DNA of 64,000 bases from the NCBI GenBank assembly GCA_019745395.1, contig JAIETG010000016.1, forward strand, positions 1-64,000. Reading direction: 5' to 3'. The position numbers were made by a program, and so were the translations under genes. Positions within the stretch are counted from its first letter, which is position 1. Each line of letters starts with the position of its first letter. Shown here piece by piece: positions 19,081-28,627 of this stretch. This stretch comes from Rhabdochlamydiaceae bacterium (GTDB lineage Bacteria > Chlamydiota > Chlamydiia > Chlamydiales > Rhabdochlamydiaceae). Under the pieces are notes generated by a model, which worked only from the letters and a program-made list of their open reading frames with translations, had not been told where the DNA came from and made no database searches.

Positions 19081-20178
19081 ATGAAAGTGATTGTTTCCCA
19101 AGCAGAGCTTGCATCTTTAACAAGAAAAATTCAAAATATCGTTCCTTCCAAGCCCTCTATCCCCACTTTGCAAAACTTTTTAATCGAAGCGACTGCTGGA
19201 GAGCTTATTTTAAGCGCCACCGATCTATCTCTAAGCATTCGAATTCATATGAAAGCAGAAGTCTTAGAAGAAGGCTCCATTGCCCTTCCTGCTAAAAAAC
19301 TAATCCCCCTTATTGCGGAACTCTCCTCTCCTCTTGTAGAGATCAACACTTCAGGAACTTCTGCAACAATCACTGCAGGCAGCTCTAAATTTAAAATCCA
19401 AGGGATCTCCAAAGACGAATACCCAGAAATCACAGATCTTCCTGAAATGACCAAGCTCTCTTTCACGGGCGCCCTTTTGAAAGAGCTCCTATCCAAAACA
19501 GTGTTTTCTGCAGGAAAAGATGAAACTAAGCCAATCCTCGGCAGTGTATTTTTAGAGTGGTCTGACACATTAACTGCATTTACAGGGACCGATGGGAAAC
19601 GCCTAGCAAAAGCCCAAGCGCAGATCAAAGAAACTTCCTCAGGATTGCAGTCTTTTATTCTTCCCACGAAAACTGTAGACGAAATGATCCGTCTACTAGA
19701 CTCTAAAGAAGAAGAGGCGCTACTGTCCTTCACAGAAGATAAAATTTCTTTACGCGTAGGATCTTTGACGTTGATCTCTAAACTCCTTTCTGGACAATAC
19801 CCCAACGTTTCTCAGATCATTCCTGAGCCTAAAACAGCATCCATTTCTTTGCATCGAGAAGAGCTCATGACCCTTCTTAGACAAATGGCTCTATTTACTA
19901 CAGATCAAGGAGAAGCCATTCGCTTTACCTTTACAGAAGGGAACCTCAACCTCTCTACAGCACATGGGGGAATAGGAGAGGGGACTGTCAACATGCCGGT
20001 CAATTACCAGGGGGAATCCTTGGAAATAGCATTCAACCCTCATTATTTTCTAGACATCTTAAGGCACAGTAAAGATGAAACTGTACTCTTAGGAGTAGAG
20101 GGAGCTTATAATCCCGGTCTCATCACAGACTCCTCTAAATCTTTATTTGTATTAATGCCTATGAGACTTGGCGCATAA
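19081..20178 (+). CDS. dnaN: DNA polymerase III beta sliding clamp
   Basis: 365 aa from the ATG at 19081, chosen because TAGAGGAGAAAAAA lies just before it; an upstream in-frame ATG at 19045 has no such site. Three clamp domains of about 120 aa each; the sequence starts MKVIVSQAELASLTRKIQN and ends with the clamp C-terminus LFVLMPMRLGA. It tethers the replicase and other partners to DNA. Followed after 2 bp by recF. Confidence 0.96.
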   Translation: MKVIVSQAELASLTRKIQNIVPSKPSIPTLQNFLIEATAGELILSATDLSLSIRIHMKAEVLEEGSIALPAKKLIPLIAELSSPLVEINTSGTSATITAGSSKFKIQGISKDEYPEITDLPEMTKLSFTGALLKELLSKTVFSAGKDETKPILGSVFLEWSDTLTAFTGTDGKRLAKAQAQIKETSSGLQSFILPTKTVDEMIRLLDSKEEEALLSFTEDKISLRVGSLTLISKLLSGQYPNVSQIIPEPKTASISLHREELMTLLRQMALFTTDQGEAIRFTFTEGNLNLSTAHGGIGEGTVNMPVNYQGESLEIAFNPHYFLDILRHSKDETVLLGVEGAYNPGLITDSSKSLFVLMPMRLGA

Positions 20179-20180
20179 TA

Positions 20181-21227
20181 ATGCAACTGGACAAAGTGAT
20201 CTTAAGTAATTTTCGCAGCTATGCGCAAAAAGAGATCACTTTTTCCCCCCACCTAAACTGCGTCTTCGGAGACAATGCTGTCGGAAAGAGCAATCTTTTG
20301 GAAGCAATCTATCTTCTTAGTACAGGTAAATCTTTTCGAACGCATTATTTGCATGATCTGGTGCGGCACTCAGAAAAAAACTTTCGAATCGAAGCCAAAT
20401 TTTCCAAAGATGGTAGCTCAGATTCTTTAGTTCTAGTCTACGGAACTGATGGCCGTAAAATGCTCTATAACAATACCGCGCATGCAAGCTTCCTGCCCCT
20501 TTTAGGCTTGCTTCCTTGCGTCCTACTTACTCCAGAAGACATTTCGATCCTTACAGGGGCTCCAGCGCAGCGCAGGCGTTTTTTAGATCTGCATCTTTCC
20601 CAGATGGACCCTTTGTATATCCACCATCTAGGAAGATATCATAAGGCGATGAAACAGCGTAATGCCCTCTTAAAACAAAAAGAAGCAAAAGGTCTAGATC
20701 CTTGGGAGCAGATCATGGCCGCATCTGCCAGCTATCTGATTGAAAAACGGCAAGAAACTCTACTTGTCCTTCAACCCTTCGTTGAAGAAACTATTTCAGA
20801 GCTTTCGGAAACCAGAGAAAGGTTCTCTTGGGTATACGAAAACTCTCTTGGATCTTCCGATCCTTTACACATTCTAGAACAATGGAAAAAAAGTCGCGGA
20901 AAAGAACTACTTCTTGGCAGCACACTTTCTGGTCCTCATAGGGATGACATTCTTTTTTATCTTCAAGAGCAAGAGATCAAAACCTATTGCAGCGAAGGAC
21001 AAAAAAGAAGCTGCATTGCAGCTTTAAGGCTCGCTGAATGGCAAAGGCTTTATGCGTTTTTAGGAACAGCTCCCCTATTTGGAATTGACGACTTTGGAGC
21101 ACACTTAGATGCCAAAAGAACAACAATTCTACAAAAAATGACAAGAAATCTCGGACAGGTATTTTTAACTGCCCCCTCTTTTTCTCCTGTAGAAGAAGTA
21201 CAATTCTCTATGACGTCTCTTCCTTAA
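20181..21227 (+). CDS. recF: recombination protein RecF
   Basis: 348 aa. SMC-like ATPase that loads RecA at gaps with RecO/RecR. Walker A is GDNAVGKSN (about 30-38), the signature is STLSGPHRDD (about 248-257), and the Walker B region is LFGIDDFGAHLD (about 295-306). Starts 2 bp after dnaN, so translation is likely coupled. Remnants similar to its 3' half lie just downstream. Confidence 0.95.
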   Translation: MQLDKVILSNFRSYAQKEITFSPHLNCVFGDNAVGKSNLLEAIYLLSTGKSFRTHYLHDLVRHSEKNFRIEAKFSKDGSSDSLVLVYGTDGRKMLYNNTAHASFLPLLGLLPCVLLTPEDISILTGAPAQRRRFLDLHLSQMDPLYIHHLGRYHKAMKQRNALLKQKEAKGLDPWEQIMAASASYLIEKRQETLLVLQPFVEETISELSETRERFSWVYENSLGSSDPLHILEQWKKSRGKELLLGSTLSGPHRDDILFYLQEQEIKTYCSEGQKRSCIAALRLAEWQRLYAFLGTAPLFGIDDFGAHLDAKRTTILQKMTRNLGQVFLTAPSFSPVEEVQFSMTSLP

Positions 21228-21660
21228 GAGCATGTAAAAAAGTAAAAATCAAAAAACCGAATCTCAAGCAACTGCAAATCCTTTATATTATTCAAGGGAT
21301 TTAGAATTTGAGAATTGTTTTAAACATTCTCAAACGATTAAAGAGATTAGATTTTTTTTCAGAGGAGTCTGTCTTTTTGCTAGTCTAGCAGAGTTCTTTA
21401 TCCGTAGTTTAGAAGTAGAGAAGAAAAAAAACAAAGCACATAAAAGATTTTCCCTTCAAATCTGCGAGTAAAGAATCCATACAACAATCGAATTTTCCAA
21501 CGTTCCATGAAATGAAAAATGTATTGGATCGCTGTGAAAAAATTGCTCAAGAGCTGAATAGACTAATCTAAGACTTGGTTAAAAATACTTGAGAGCAGAT
21601 AATGGCAGCAACTGCCACTAAAAACACGCAAAGCGAGATAAGTTTTATGCATTTTTAGAG
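21228..21660 (+). pseudogene. debris zone with recF-like fragments
   Basis: Two short stretches resemble recF of the same strand and in the same order. The first, at about 21589-21619, matches recF 20700-20730 at 26 of 31 positions (common core GAGCAGAT-ATGGC-GCA). The second, at about 21644-21660, matches a recF stretch near 21050-21066 (TTTATGC-TTTTTAG). The intervening 300 bp are deleted. Ahead of them (about 21413-21571) an open frame of about 50 codons ending EKIAQELNRLI before a TAA looks like the C-terminus of another lost gene. Together this suggests a decayed partial duplication. Confidence 0.45.
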
Positions 21661-21695
21661 TGGTTCCCAAACGAGAATTAAATTTCAGGAAGAAA

Positions 21696-22061
21696 ATGTC
21701 AGATCAAAACAATTATATTCATACAAAATTTGGCATCGATGAAATTTACATTCACAAAGGACTCTCATGCGACTTACTGGAAAAGTTGCACCAGCGTGCT
21801 GCTATTAGTCTAGACATCGAAGATCCTATCATTCTAAAATACACTTCTCACGATATGGTTTTAATTTTTTACAACCAAGTCCCCTCAGCAAGTCTAACGT
21901 ATCGTTTTCTTAAATTTCTCCATCAAGATAAGAACAGAGAAAACTTCATTACATCTAACACATTAATCAACGAAGAAGAACTGTTTTCGGCCATCAAATC
22001 TAAAAAATTCATCTTGGTGACTCGTAGGAATCTTGTAAAAAAAATGCATGTTCCTAATTGA
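21696..22061 (+). CDS. small hypothetical protein
   Basis: 121 aa from the ATG at 21696, picked because AGGAAGAAA precedes it. Soluble and moderately charged (MSDQNNYIHTKFGIDEIYIH at the start, basic end ITRRNLVKKMHVPN-like). No recognised domain or motif. It sits between recF debris and a convergent dehydrogenase gene, so whether it is conserved or a relic is open. Confidence 0.5.
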   Translation: MSDQNNYIHTKFGIDEIYIHKGLSCDLLEKLHQRAAISLDIEDPIILKYTSHDMVLIFYNQVPSASLTYRFLKFLHQDKNRENFITSNTLINEEELFSAIKSKKFILVTRRNLVKKMHVPN

Positions 22062-22121
22062 CCCAAACTTCCAAGCGAGCAAGTTAGTTCCAACTACCAA
22101 TCGAATAATGTGCATTTTCTC

Positions 22122-22931
22122 TTACTCTTCTTCTCTTTTAGGAGATGCGCTGCTCCCTGCAAGAATTCCGCCATCTACAGTCAGCTCGACACCTGTAATG
22201 TATTTTGATTCATCAGAAGCCAAGAAAAGCGCTGCATAGGCTACATCATCTGGAGCTCCGAGCTTGCGCATAGGAATATCTTTAGCAATCTGAGCCAATC
22301 TTGCTTCTCGTTCAACTCCAGTGCCAAGCATTGGCTCCCACATAGGCGTCAAGATGGCAGTTGGATGGATAGAGTTGCAACGAATACTATAGCCCTTCTC
22401 ACAACAGTAAAGAGCTACACTCTTTGTATGGTTGCGAACAGCTGCTTTGCTAGCAGCATAAGCAGCTGCGCCAGGAATCCCAACCATACCAGATCGGGAA
22501 GAGATATTTACTATCGAACCTTTACGCTGTTTCATGTGTTGAATTGCTTTCTGACAACCAAGAAAAACACCATCCGAATTGACGGCGTGGACCCTTCTCC
22601 AGCTATCCAAAGAAGCATTCTCCGGATCTTGCAGCCCAAATCCTTCTTGGAATCCTGTAATACCAGCATTATTAATTAGAATATCCAAATATTGCTTTTC
22701 TTTAATGATCTGTCGAATAGCTGCATCCCAATCATCCTCATATTGTACATCCAAATGCAGATACTGAGCATGAGGACCGATTTCCCAAGCGGTTCTTTTT
22801 CCTAAATCGTCATTAATATCCGTTACAAAAACAAAAGCACCTTCTTTTGCAAACAGTTCCGCACACGCTTTCCCTATTCCTTGAGCAGCTCCTGTGATAA
22901 GAGCTACTTTATTAGCTAATCTATACGACAT
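22122..22931 (-). CDS. short-chain dehydrogenase/reductase
   Basis: 269 aa from the ATG at 22931, which has AAGGGGA at good distance (a TTG two codons earlier is possible). Classical SDR: cofactor loop TGAAQGIG (about 13-20), Asp after beta2 (DINDD, favouring NAD), NNAG motif, catalytic Ser in NISSRSG, Tyr and Lys in YAASK, and C-terminal TVDGG. Substrate cannot be read from sequence; relatives are glucose-1-dehydrogenase / 3-hydroxysteroid and 3-oxoacyl-ACP reductases. Single gene, convergent with the 121-aa gene. Confidence 0.9.
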   Translation of the reverse strand: MSYRLANKVALITGAAQGIGKACAELFAKEGAFVFVTDINDDLGKRTAWEIGPHAQYLHLDVQYEDDWDAAIRQIIKEKQYLDILINNAGITGFQEGFGLQDPENASLDSWRRVHAVNSDGVFLGCQKAIQHMKQRKGSIVNISSRSGMVGIPGAAAYAASKAAVRNHTKSVALYCCEKGYSIRCNSIHPTAILTPMWEPMLGTGVEREARLAQIAKDIPMRKLGAPDDVAYAALFLASDESKYITGVELTVDGGILAGSSASPKREEE

Positions 22932-23141
22932 ACTCAAATCCCCTTCTTCCGTTTTACTATAGCATCCTTTTTAGGAGTTTTCTACTGAGATTGCTTTCAC
23001 AAGAAAAATCTTAGTCCAAAATTTCTCGCAAGAGCTTCAACGAAATTTCTATTCGAAAACAACTGAAATGTTACATTTTTTAAATTTAAGTTTGGGCCTA
23101 CTAGCCCATCGTTTAAGATTGGGTTATTAAGATGAGGAACT

Positions 23142-23399
23142 ATGGAAAATCAAAACTGGACCGTATACATCATTCAAGCAACAACGGGAAAGCTCTACAC
23201 CGGCATTACAACGGATCTAGAGCGTCGATTGAAAATGCATCAAAATAAAAAAGGAGCCCGGTTTTTTCATTTCTCAGGCCCAGAAAAAGTTTTGTACTCC
23301 GAATCGCAACCGAATCGCTCTGAGGCTTCTAAAAGAGAAGCCTTTATTAAAAAGCTAAGTCGCAAAGAAAAACTAGAACTTATTGAAACTCTTCCTTGA
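23142..23399 (+). CDS. GIY-YIG domain protein (UPF0213/YhbQ type)
   Basis: 85 aa, a single GIY-YIG nuclease-fold domain: VYIIQATTGKLYTGITTD (about 8-25, replacing GIY...YIG), then Arg in LERRLKMHQNKKGARF and the Glu-containing SEASKREAFIKKLSRKEK. Family members are small structure-selective DNA nucleases of uncertain role. The 3' end overlaps the end of pgi by 20 bp in convergent orientation. Confidence 0.9.
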   Translation: MENQNWTVYIIQATTGKLYTGITTDLERRLKMHQNKKGARFFHFSGPEKVLYSESQPNRSEASKREAFIKKLSRKEKLELIETLP

Positions 23400-24981
23400 T
23401 CACGTGCTTTACGTAAGCATATCCTAAAGGAAAAGACTTTACATCTACGGTCTTTTTCGCTCTTTGCTGAGCAAAAAGATCGATGCACTGAGACGCTAAC
23501 ACCTTCCCAAGCTGAACACCTTCTTGATCAAAGGAGTTGATATTCCATAAAAAGCCTTGGAAAGCCACGCTATTTTCATAATACGAAAGAATCTGTCCTA
23601 AAGTATAGGGATCAAGCCTACTTCCGAGTAAAACACGGCTGGGGCGATTGCCTGGAAATACTTTATTAGGATTGCTACTTTTTTGGCCTGTCGCTAAAGC
23701 TAGAGATTGCGCAAAAAGATTAGAAAGAAGTTTTTCTTGGCAATATGTTCCTTGATAAAGAACATCTTCCTTGTACTGACTTTGACAAAATCCTAAAAAT
23801 TCTACGGGAACAACAGATGTCCCTTGATGGATCAATTGAAAAAAGGAATGCTGTCCATTCGTTCCTGGCTCTCCCCAAATTACAGGACCAGAATCAAAAT
23901 CTAAGTCATGCCCTCGTTTATCAATTCTTTTTCCGTTAGATTCCATATTCAGCTGTTGAAGGTGCGCAGGAAACCGTGATAAGGCTTGAGAATACGGAAT
24001 CACCGCGGAGGTTGAACATCCTAAAAAGTTGCGATTCCAAACACTTAAAAGCGCAGAAAGCAGAGGTAAATTACCTTTCATCTGAGGCTTTAAAGCAAGC
24101 TTATCCATCGAACTTGCCCCTCTCAAGAAGCTTAAAACTCGATCCATTCCTAAAGAAAAAGCAAGAATGACACATCCGACCATAGAGGTTACAGAGTAGC
24201 GTCCCCCAATATAATCCCAAATGTAAAAAGAAGCGAGATATCGAGAGGGATCATCCATAGGACTTCCCTTCCCTGTAACAGCAATCAAGTGGTTTTTAGG
24301 GTCAAGACCCGCTTTCTGTAAATAAAACCGAACGAGCTCTTCATTCGTCCTTGTCTCTAAAGTAGATCCCGATTTTGAGACTACGACAAATAACGTTTTG
24401 CTCAAATCTAGATCTTTAAGAACAGAGAATCCATCATCGGGATCGACATTGGAGAAAAAATGAGCTCGTCGATTGGGTTTTTCATAAGCTTTTAAAGCTA
24501 GATATATCGCTCTAGGCCCTAAATCTGATCCCCCGATACCCACTTGTACCATATCGGTAAAGTTATCATTTTTCTCTAGGTCTCGTAGAAACTCTACGAG
24601 TTTTTCTAATTCTTGATAGGCAAGCTGACTTGCTTCCTTGGCAACGGGAGCTTCGTTGGTTTGCTCAAAAAAATCTCTCATAGCCGTATGCAAAACTTTA
24701 CGCTCTTCACTTTCGCATCCTTCAATGCGATTCATCACTTCGCCAGATTGCATTTTGTGCATCTTGTCTAAAACTTTCGTTTCTTCAGCTAGGTCAAAAA
24801 GAGCTTGTAGAGTGATATCAGAAACTCTTTCTGTTCCATAAAAAAGCTTTAATCCCAACGCTTCACTGAGCATAGAATCTATACGTTTAGGCTGTAAATT
24901 TATATCGAGGGTTAAATCGTAGGGATCTTCAGCAAGTTCATTGAGATGGATTACAGACTTTAAGTGACTAAAGGAAGTCAT
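23380..24981 (-). CDS. pgi: glucose-6-phosphate isomerase
   Basis: 533 aa, usual for chlamydial Pgi. Interconverts glucose-6-P and fructose-6-P in glycolysis/gluconeogenesis, in the cytoplasm. Signatures: GGSDLGPRAIYLAL (about 148-161), SKSGSTLETRTNEELV (about 206-221) and the phosphate-binding and catalytic region DKRGHDLDFDSGPVIWGEPG (about 357-376). Stand-alone gene with its own ribosome binding site. Confidence 0.96.
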   Translation of the reverse strand: MTSFSHLKSVIHLNELAEDPYDLTLDINLQPKRIDSMLSEALGLKLFYGTERVSDITLQALFDLAEETKVLDKMHKMQSGEVMNRIEGCESEERKVLHTAMRDFFEQTNEAPVAKEASQLAYQELEKLVEFLRDLEKNDNFTDMVQVGIGGSDLGPRAIYLALKAYEKPNRRAHFFSNVDPDDGFSVLKDLDLSKTLFVVVSKSGSTLETRTNEELVRFYLQKAGLDPKNHLIAVTGKGSPMDDPSRYLASFYIWDYIGGRYSVTSMVGCVILAFSLGMDRVLSFLRGASSMDKLALKPQMKGNLPLLSALLSVWNRNFLGCSTSAVIPYSQALSRFPAHLQQLNMESNGKRIDKRGHDLDFDSGPVIWGEPGTNGQHSFFQLIHQGTSVVPVEFLGFCQSQYKEDVLYQGTYCQEKLLSNLFAQSLALATGQKSSNPNKVFPGNRPSRVLLGSRLDPYTLGQILSYYENSVAFQGFLWNINSFDQEGVQLGKVLASQCIDLFAQQRAKKTVDVKSFPLGYAYVKHVIKEEFQ

Positions 24982-25103
24982 AGATACACCCGCTCCTTAT
25001 TCTTCTTATCCTAACGATGGCAGATTAAGGATTTGTTGGCAACGACCTTAGAAATTTCCATTGCTTTAAAAAAGAGGAATCTTGTATAGTTTCGTACTTA
25101 AAT

Positions 25104-25178
25104 CGGAGTATAGCGCAGTTTGGCTAGCGCAATTGCTTTGGGAGCAATGGGTCGGGGGTTCGAATCCCTCTACTCCGA
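25104..25178 (+). tRNA. tRNA-Pro (UGG)
   Basis: Acceptor CGGAGTA pairs with TACTCCG. The D-arm is GCGCAG...CTAGCGC, the anticodon loop TTTGGGA gives TGG, the T-arm GGGGTTCGAATCCC. Discriminator A, CCA not encoded. Confidence 0.96.
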
Positions 25179-25182
25179 TTTT

Positions 25183-25510
25183 CCTTCTCTTACTATTCAC
25201 GAACAAATTCCCTTAGACTTATTTCAGATTTTACATCTGTGACAGACCACCTCCACAAGCCAGTACTTGCTCAAACAGAGCTAGGAAATCGCTCGATAAG
25301 AGCCCTCTACAGTTTTAAGGCAGAGCAAAATCCCGCCGAGACAATGCATAATATCATCACATTTAAAGTCTTGCGAAGAAAAGCGCCCCAATTCAAACGA
25401 CCTAGAGCGCATGCTTTCGCACCAAAAAAAGACGCTATTTTCTAGAGAAAAACCATCCAAAAAAAGCAACGAACCAGAATGTCGGGGAAAAATGAAGCTA
25501 TTGCAACTTT
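25183..25510 (-). pseudogene. decayed tandem copy of the neighbouring 353-aa gene
   Basis: Read on the minus strand, this stretch is a collapsed second copy of the gene at 25525-26586. Its end still encodes KSEISLREFVRE-stop against EISLREFVH-stop in the intact gene. Upstream it keeps TVEGSYRAISEL (against KMEVSYRVISEL) and LFLDGFSLENSVFF (against CFLDASSVENSAFL). The central part is deleted and frames are shifted. The copies are in direct orientation, the decayed one downstream, so a tandem duplication followed by decay is the simplest explanation. Confidence 0.8.
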
Positions 25511-25524
25511 CTCTCCCCCACTGA

Positions 25525-26586
25525 TTAATGAACAAACTCCCTTAAACTTATCTCAGATTCCAGACCTGTGGGAGCATCTGCATAAACTACTTTCCCCCCA
25601 GCTGCCAAAAACCCTTTGAGCTTACGAATCCCCTGAGCACTTAAGCCTGCACTTAAGACAACCAACTCATCGATCCCATCCCAACTCTCACTTAAATAGA
25701 GCTCGGAAATCACCCGATAAGAAACCTCCATCTTGTCTAGCTGAGCAAATACTTTACTTAAACAATCCATAAGATCCTTTGTCATATTATCTTCCAAAGG
25801 AACACATACGCCCAAGGTCACATCATGAACCGCTGCAAAATAAGGAGCCCCTCTCCCCACCCAACCTCCGAAAGAACGCCCATCTTCCCAATTCAAACAA
25901 CCCAAAGGAAGATTTGCATGCTTTAGAGCCAAAAGAAGATGCTGAAATCTCTCTCGAGAAAGAAGCAAAGCTAAAAAGGCGCTATTTTCGACAGAAGAAG
26001 CATCTAAAAAACAGCAAGGAACCAGAGTATCGGGAAGAAACGAAGCAATTCGATGCAGGTACTCAGAAAACACATCGGCTGCAAAAAGCTTTCTTCCTAT
26101 GGAATCCAAACTTGGATCTGACCCTAAAAACAAGCTCTCTTTTTGTTTTTCCAAATAATGACGTTCATGCTCTTCAGTCCAAAGAAAATATTTTGCAAAA
26201 TCCACGCCCCCTCTAAAAAGAGAAACACTCAACGTATGCTCTGAAAAAGGAGCTGCCAAAGTTTTAACAAACTCTTCCACAGCAATACCGCAGGAATAAA
26301 AAGTAGAGGTGTCTTGCAAGAAGATGCGATCTTCCTGCAAATGAAAATCAAGCTCCCATAAAATCCACTTGCCCAGCTCTACTGCTTTTTCAGCAAGAGC
26401 GGTTGCCTCTTCCCACTTAAAATCGGCGTCTTTTCCACAATCGACATAGATCACAACCCCATTGACGGAGTCTAGTGAATCTGCGCAATCTCCCATCTCA
26501 TGCAAAATAGGAAAAAACTTTTCCTGATCTACATACAAATAATTGTTATCAAATGTAATTTCTCTGCTGCTCATAAGGAAGCTCAC
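25525..26586 (-). CDS. conserved-type hypothetical protein downstream of trmB
   Basis: 353 aa (348 if the internal ATG is used). I recognise no domain. It is soluble, acidic and alternates strands and helices; the end VVLSAGLSAQGIRKLKGFLAAGGKVVYAD (about 309-337) reads like a Rossmann-type strand-helix-strand. The GTG start overlaps the trmB stop (GTGA); the ATG five codons later is the other choice. Co-transcribed with trmB. A decayed duplicate follows it. Confidence 0.75.
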   Translation of the reverse strand: MSFLMSSREITFDNNYLYVDQEKFFPILHEMGDCADSLDSVNGVVIYVDCGKDADFKWEEATALAEKAVELGKWILWELDFHLQEDRIFLQDTSTFYSCGIAVEEFVKTLAAPFSEHTLSVSLFRGGVDFAKYFLWTEEHERHYLEKQKESLFLGSDPSLDSIGRKLFAADVFSEYLHRIASFLPDTLVPCCFLDASSVENSAFLALLLSRERFQHLLLALKHANLPLGCLNWEDGRSFGGWVGRGAPYFAAVHDVTLGVCVPLEDNMTKDLMDCLSKVFAQLDKMEVSYRVISELYLSESWDGIDELVVLSAGLSAQGIRKLKGFLAAGGKVVYADAPTGLESEISLREFVH

Positions 26587-27266
26587 TTACTAGTATTTTT
26601 TATAAATTTCATATATCGGATCTCTTTCCCTTGCTCTTTCCAAAGAGCTTCGAAGAAAGACGTTCCATAAGTTGGCCATGTGGTCGTGTAAAAAGGGTGA
26701 TTAAAAGACGGCTCCCAGATCTTTCCTTCTAACATTTCTGATAAAATCTGCAAACTGTACGGAGCATCATCCGTCACCCAAACAGCTTCTCCCCCTTCTT
26801 TAGACACACGAGCCATCTCTTGCACAAAATAGTTTTGCACAACTCGATGCTTCGCATGTCGTGCTTTAGGCCATGGATCTGGGAAGTTGATAAAAATCTC
26901 ATTAACCACACCAGATGGCAAATAATTTTTTGTAAATGTAAAAGCATCCCCACAGACGATAAAAAGATTGTCTAAAGCAAGATTTTGTTTTTTAGCCCAA
27001 ATTTTACGAACTCGATCGAATCTCTTGTCCACCGCAATCCAAAGCACATCTAAATTCTCTTTCGCTTTTTCTGCAATCCAGGCACCATTTCCGGCACAAT
27101 ATTCTACAGAAATAGAAGCGAATCGAGAAAAATGCTCCCCCAAAAGCTTTTCTTTAGACCACAGATCATGTTGTTCGTAATGATTTGGAACGTAAAAGAC
27201 ATCGTCTTGTAAAAGAGGAGCGCGGGACTCCCAGTCAAAAGGAAATTTTAAATTTTTCGGTTTCAT
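26583..27266 (-). CDS. trmB: tRNA (guanine-N7)-methyltransferase
   Basis: 227 aa. Methylates G46 of tRNA with SAM. The SAM loop is EYCAGNGAWIAEKA (about 55-68), followed by AVDKRFDRV (about 78-86) and the family signature INFPDPWPKARHAKHRVV (about 126-143). Cytoplasmic. First gene of a two-gene unit with the 353-aa protein. Confidence 0.95.
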   Translation of the reverse strand: MKPKNLKFPFDWESRAPLLQDDVFYVPNHYEQHDLWSKEKLLGEHFSRFASISVEYCAGNGAWIAEKAKENLDVLWIAVDKRFDRVRKIWAKKQNLALDNLFIVCGDAFTFTKNYLPSGVVNEIFINFPDPWPKARHAKHRVVQNYFVQEMARVSKEGGEAVWVTDDAPYSLQILSEMLEGKIWEPSFNHPFYTTTWPTYGTSFFEALWKEQGKEIRYMKFIKNTSK

Positions 27267-27572
27267 AATGACACCATCTTACCCAATTCCCCTATTCTCT
27301 TCCACCTCTTCTTCTAGAGCCCCCCTTGCCCGAATAAATCTACAACAGCAAGAAACTTGATCGCTTCATCTCTTAAAGGTTACTAATTAGATACTGTATC
27401 TGCTGTTGCTCTTAAATTAGACCTTAAAGCATTGAGAAAACAAGCGCAGCTTACAGCTAGGCTTCAAGGCCTATGGTTTAGAGAAGAATGACATTCTTTA
27501 AGTAAGGCTTGCTCTAATTCTAAACATCTTGCTAATCTCCAAAGTAAACCTTTTATTTAGGAGTCTACCTCA
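27267..27572. other. divergent promoter region trmB / tolQ
   Basis: About 300 bp between divergent genes. A Shine-Dalgarno (TTAGGAG at 27557-27563) serves tolQ. I see no clear operator, hairpin or open frame. Confidence 0.5.
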
Positions 27573-28610
27573 ATGAGACGCACTCTTTTTCTCTTTTCTT
27601 TTCTTTCTCTTCTTTCTGGGTCTTGCCTATACTCAGAGCCTTCTGCCACAGCAGAACCTGTTGAACTATTTTCTTTGGAAGAACAGGACATAGCTCCTGA
27701 AGAGCTCTCGTCTTTAGAAAAAGAGATTTCAGCCTCTGATGAAGGAGAAACTGCTATAGAAACAGGGTCTTCTCTTCCTGAAATCTCCACAAAAATTCCT
27801 ACAGCGCAAGATGCATCAGAACCCGCTCTATTTTCTTCCTTAGAACACAACAGTTCACTTCCTCTAACAGATATAGAACTTCTCAACGAACCCTCCTCAG
27901 AGATGAACGCACAAGCTGTTGCCTCACCAATCTTTGCAGAAGATGCCGCTTTTGAAGAAATTCCTGAAGAGATGATCTCTACGGGAGGAATTCAAATCAG
28001 CTTATCCCAAGTGTTCGGAGCCTCTCCCTTTATTTATGGCGCACTTCTCCTTCTTTCTCTTGCTTCGATTACCATTTGGCTCTATTCCATGTCTCGCTTA
28101 AAATTCCAAGGGTCCATTTCCCCTTCTTTTAAAGCTGAAATCCAAAGCAAGCTGCAAGAACGCCGCTTTCAAGAAGCTCTAACTCTTTGTCAGAGCAAAC
28201 AAAGCTTGCTTACACAAATTATGGCCTCAGCTATTTCTTCTTACAAACACGGGTTTCCTTTCATGCAAGAGACGATGAAATCAGAGGGAAAAAGAGCAAC
28301 AATTTCCTTTTGGCAAAAACTCGGCCTTTTACAAGACATCGCAGTCATAGCTCCTATGTTAGGACTATTAGGAACTGTTCTTGGCATGTTTTATGCTTTT
28401 TACGACCTTAATCGTTCTTTTGAAAGCGTTTCCAATCTATTTGATGGGTTTGGCATTGCAGTCGGAACTACAGTGGCTGGAATCGTCGTTGCTATTTTAG
28501 CAATGATCTTGCAATCCATTGTAAAATTCCGCTTAGTGCAATGCTTATCTCGCGTAGAGAACGAAGCTACGTGTCTTGTCCGTTTCTTCGATGACCATCA
28601 GCAACCTTAA
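27573..28610 (+). CDS. TolQ/ExbB proton-channel protein with long acidic N-terminal domain
   Basis: 345 aa, about 100 longer than usual TolQ. After a signal-like segment (about 1-20, LFLFSFLSLLSGSC) comes an acidic Ser/Glu-rich stretch to about 140 without fold signature, probably periplasmic. The TolQ core follows: membrane segments at about 150-170, 250-278 and 290-318, with GLLGTVLGMFYAF and GIAVGTTVAGIVVAI lining the proton path. It works with TolR in energising the envelope. TolR follows after 17 bp. tolA, tolB and pal are not in this window. Confidence 0.88.
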   Translation: MRRTLFLFSFLSLLSGSCLYSEPSATAEPVELFSLEEQDIAPEELSSLEKEISASDEGETAIETGSSLPEISTKIPTAQDASEPALFSSLEHNSSLPLTDIELLNEPSSEMNAQAVASPIFAEDAAFEEIPEEMISTGGIQISLSQVFGASPFIYGALLLLSLASITIWLYSMSRLKFQGSISPSFKAEIQSKLQERRFQEALTLCQSKQSLLTQIMASAISSYKHGFPFMQETMKSEGKRATISFWQKLGLLQDIAVIAPMLGLLGTVLGMFYAFYDLNRSFESVSNLFDGFGIAVGTTVAGIVVAILAMILQSIVKFRLVQCLSRVENEATCLVRFFDDHQQP

Positions 28611-28627
28611 GAAGAGGAATAAACCCC

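Noticed and set aside
25239-25445. Plus-strand open frame next to tRNA-Pro
   Set aside because: Antisense of the decayed copy of the 353-aa gene, which explains the sequence better.
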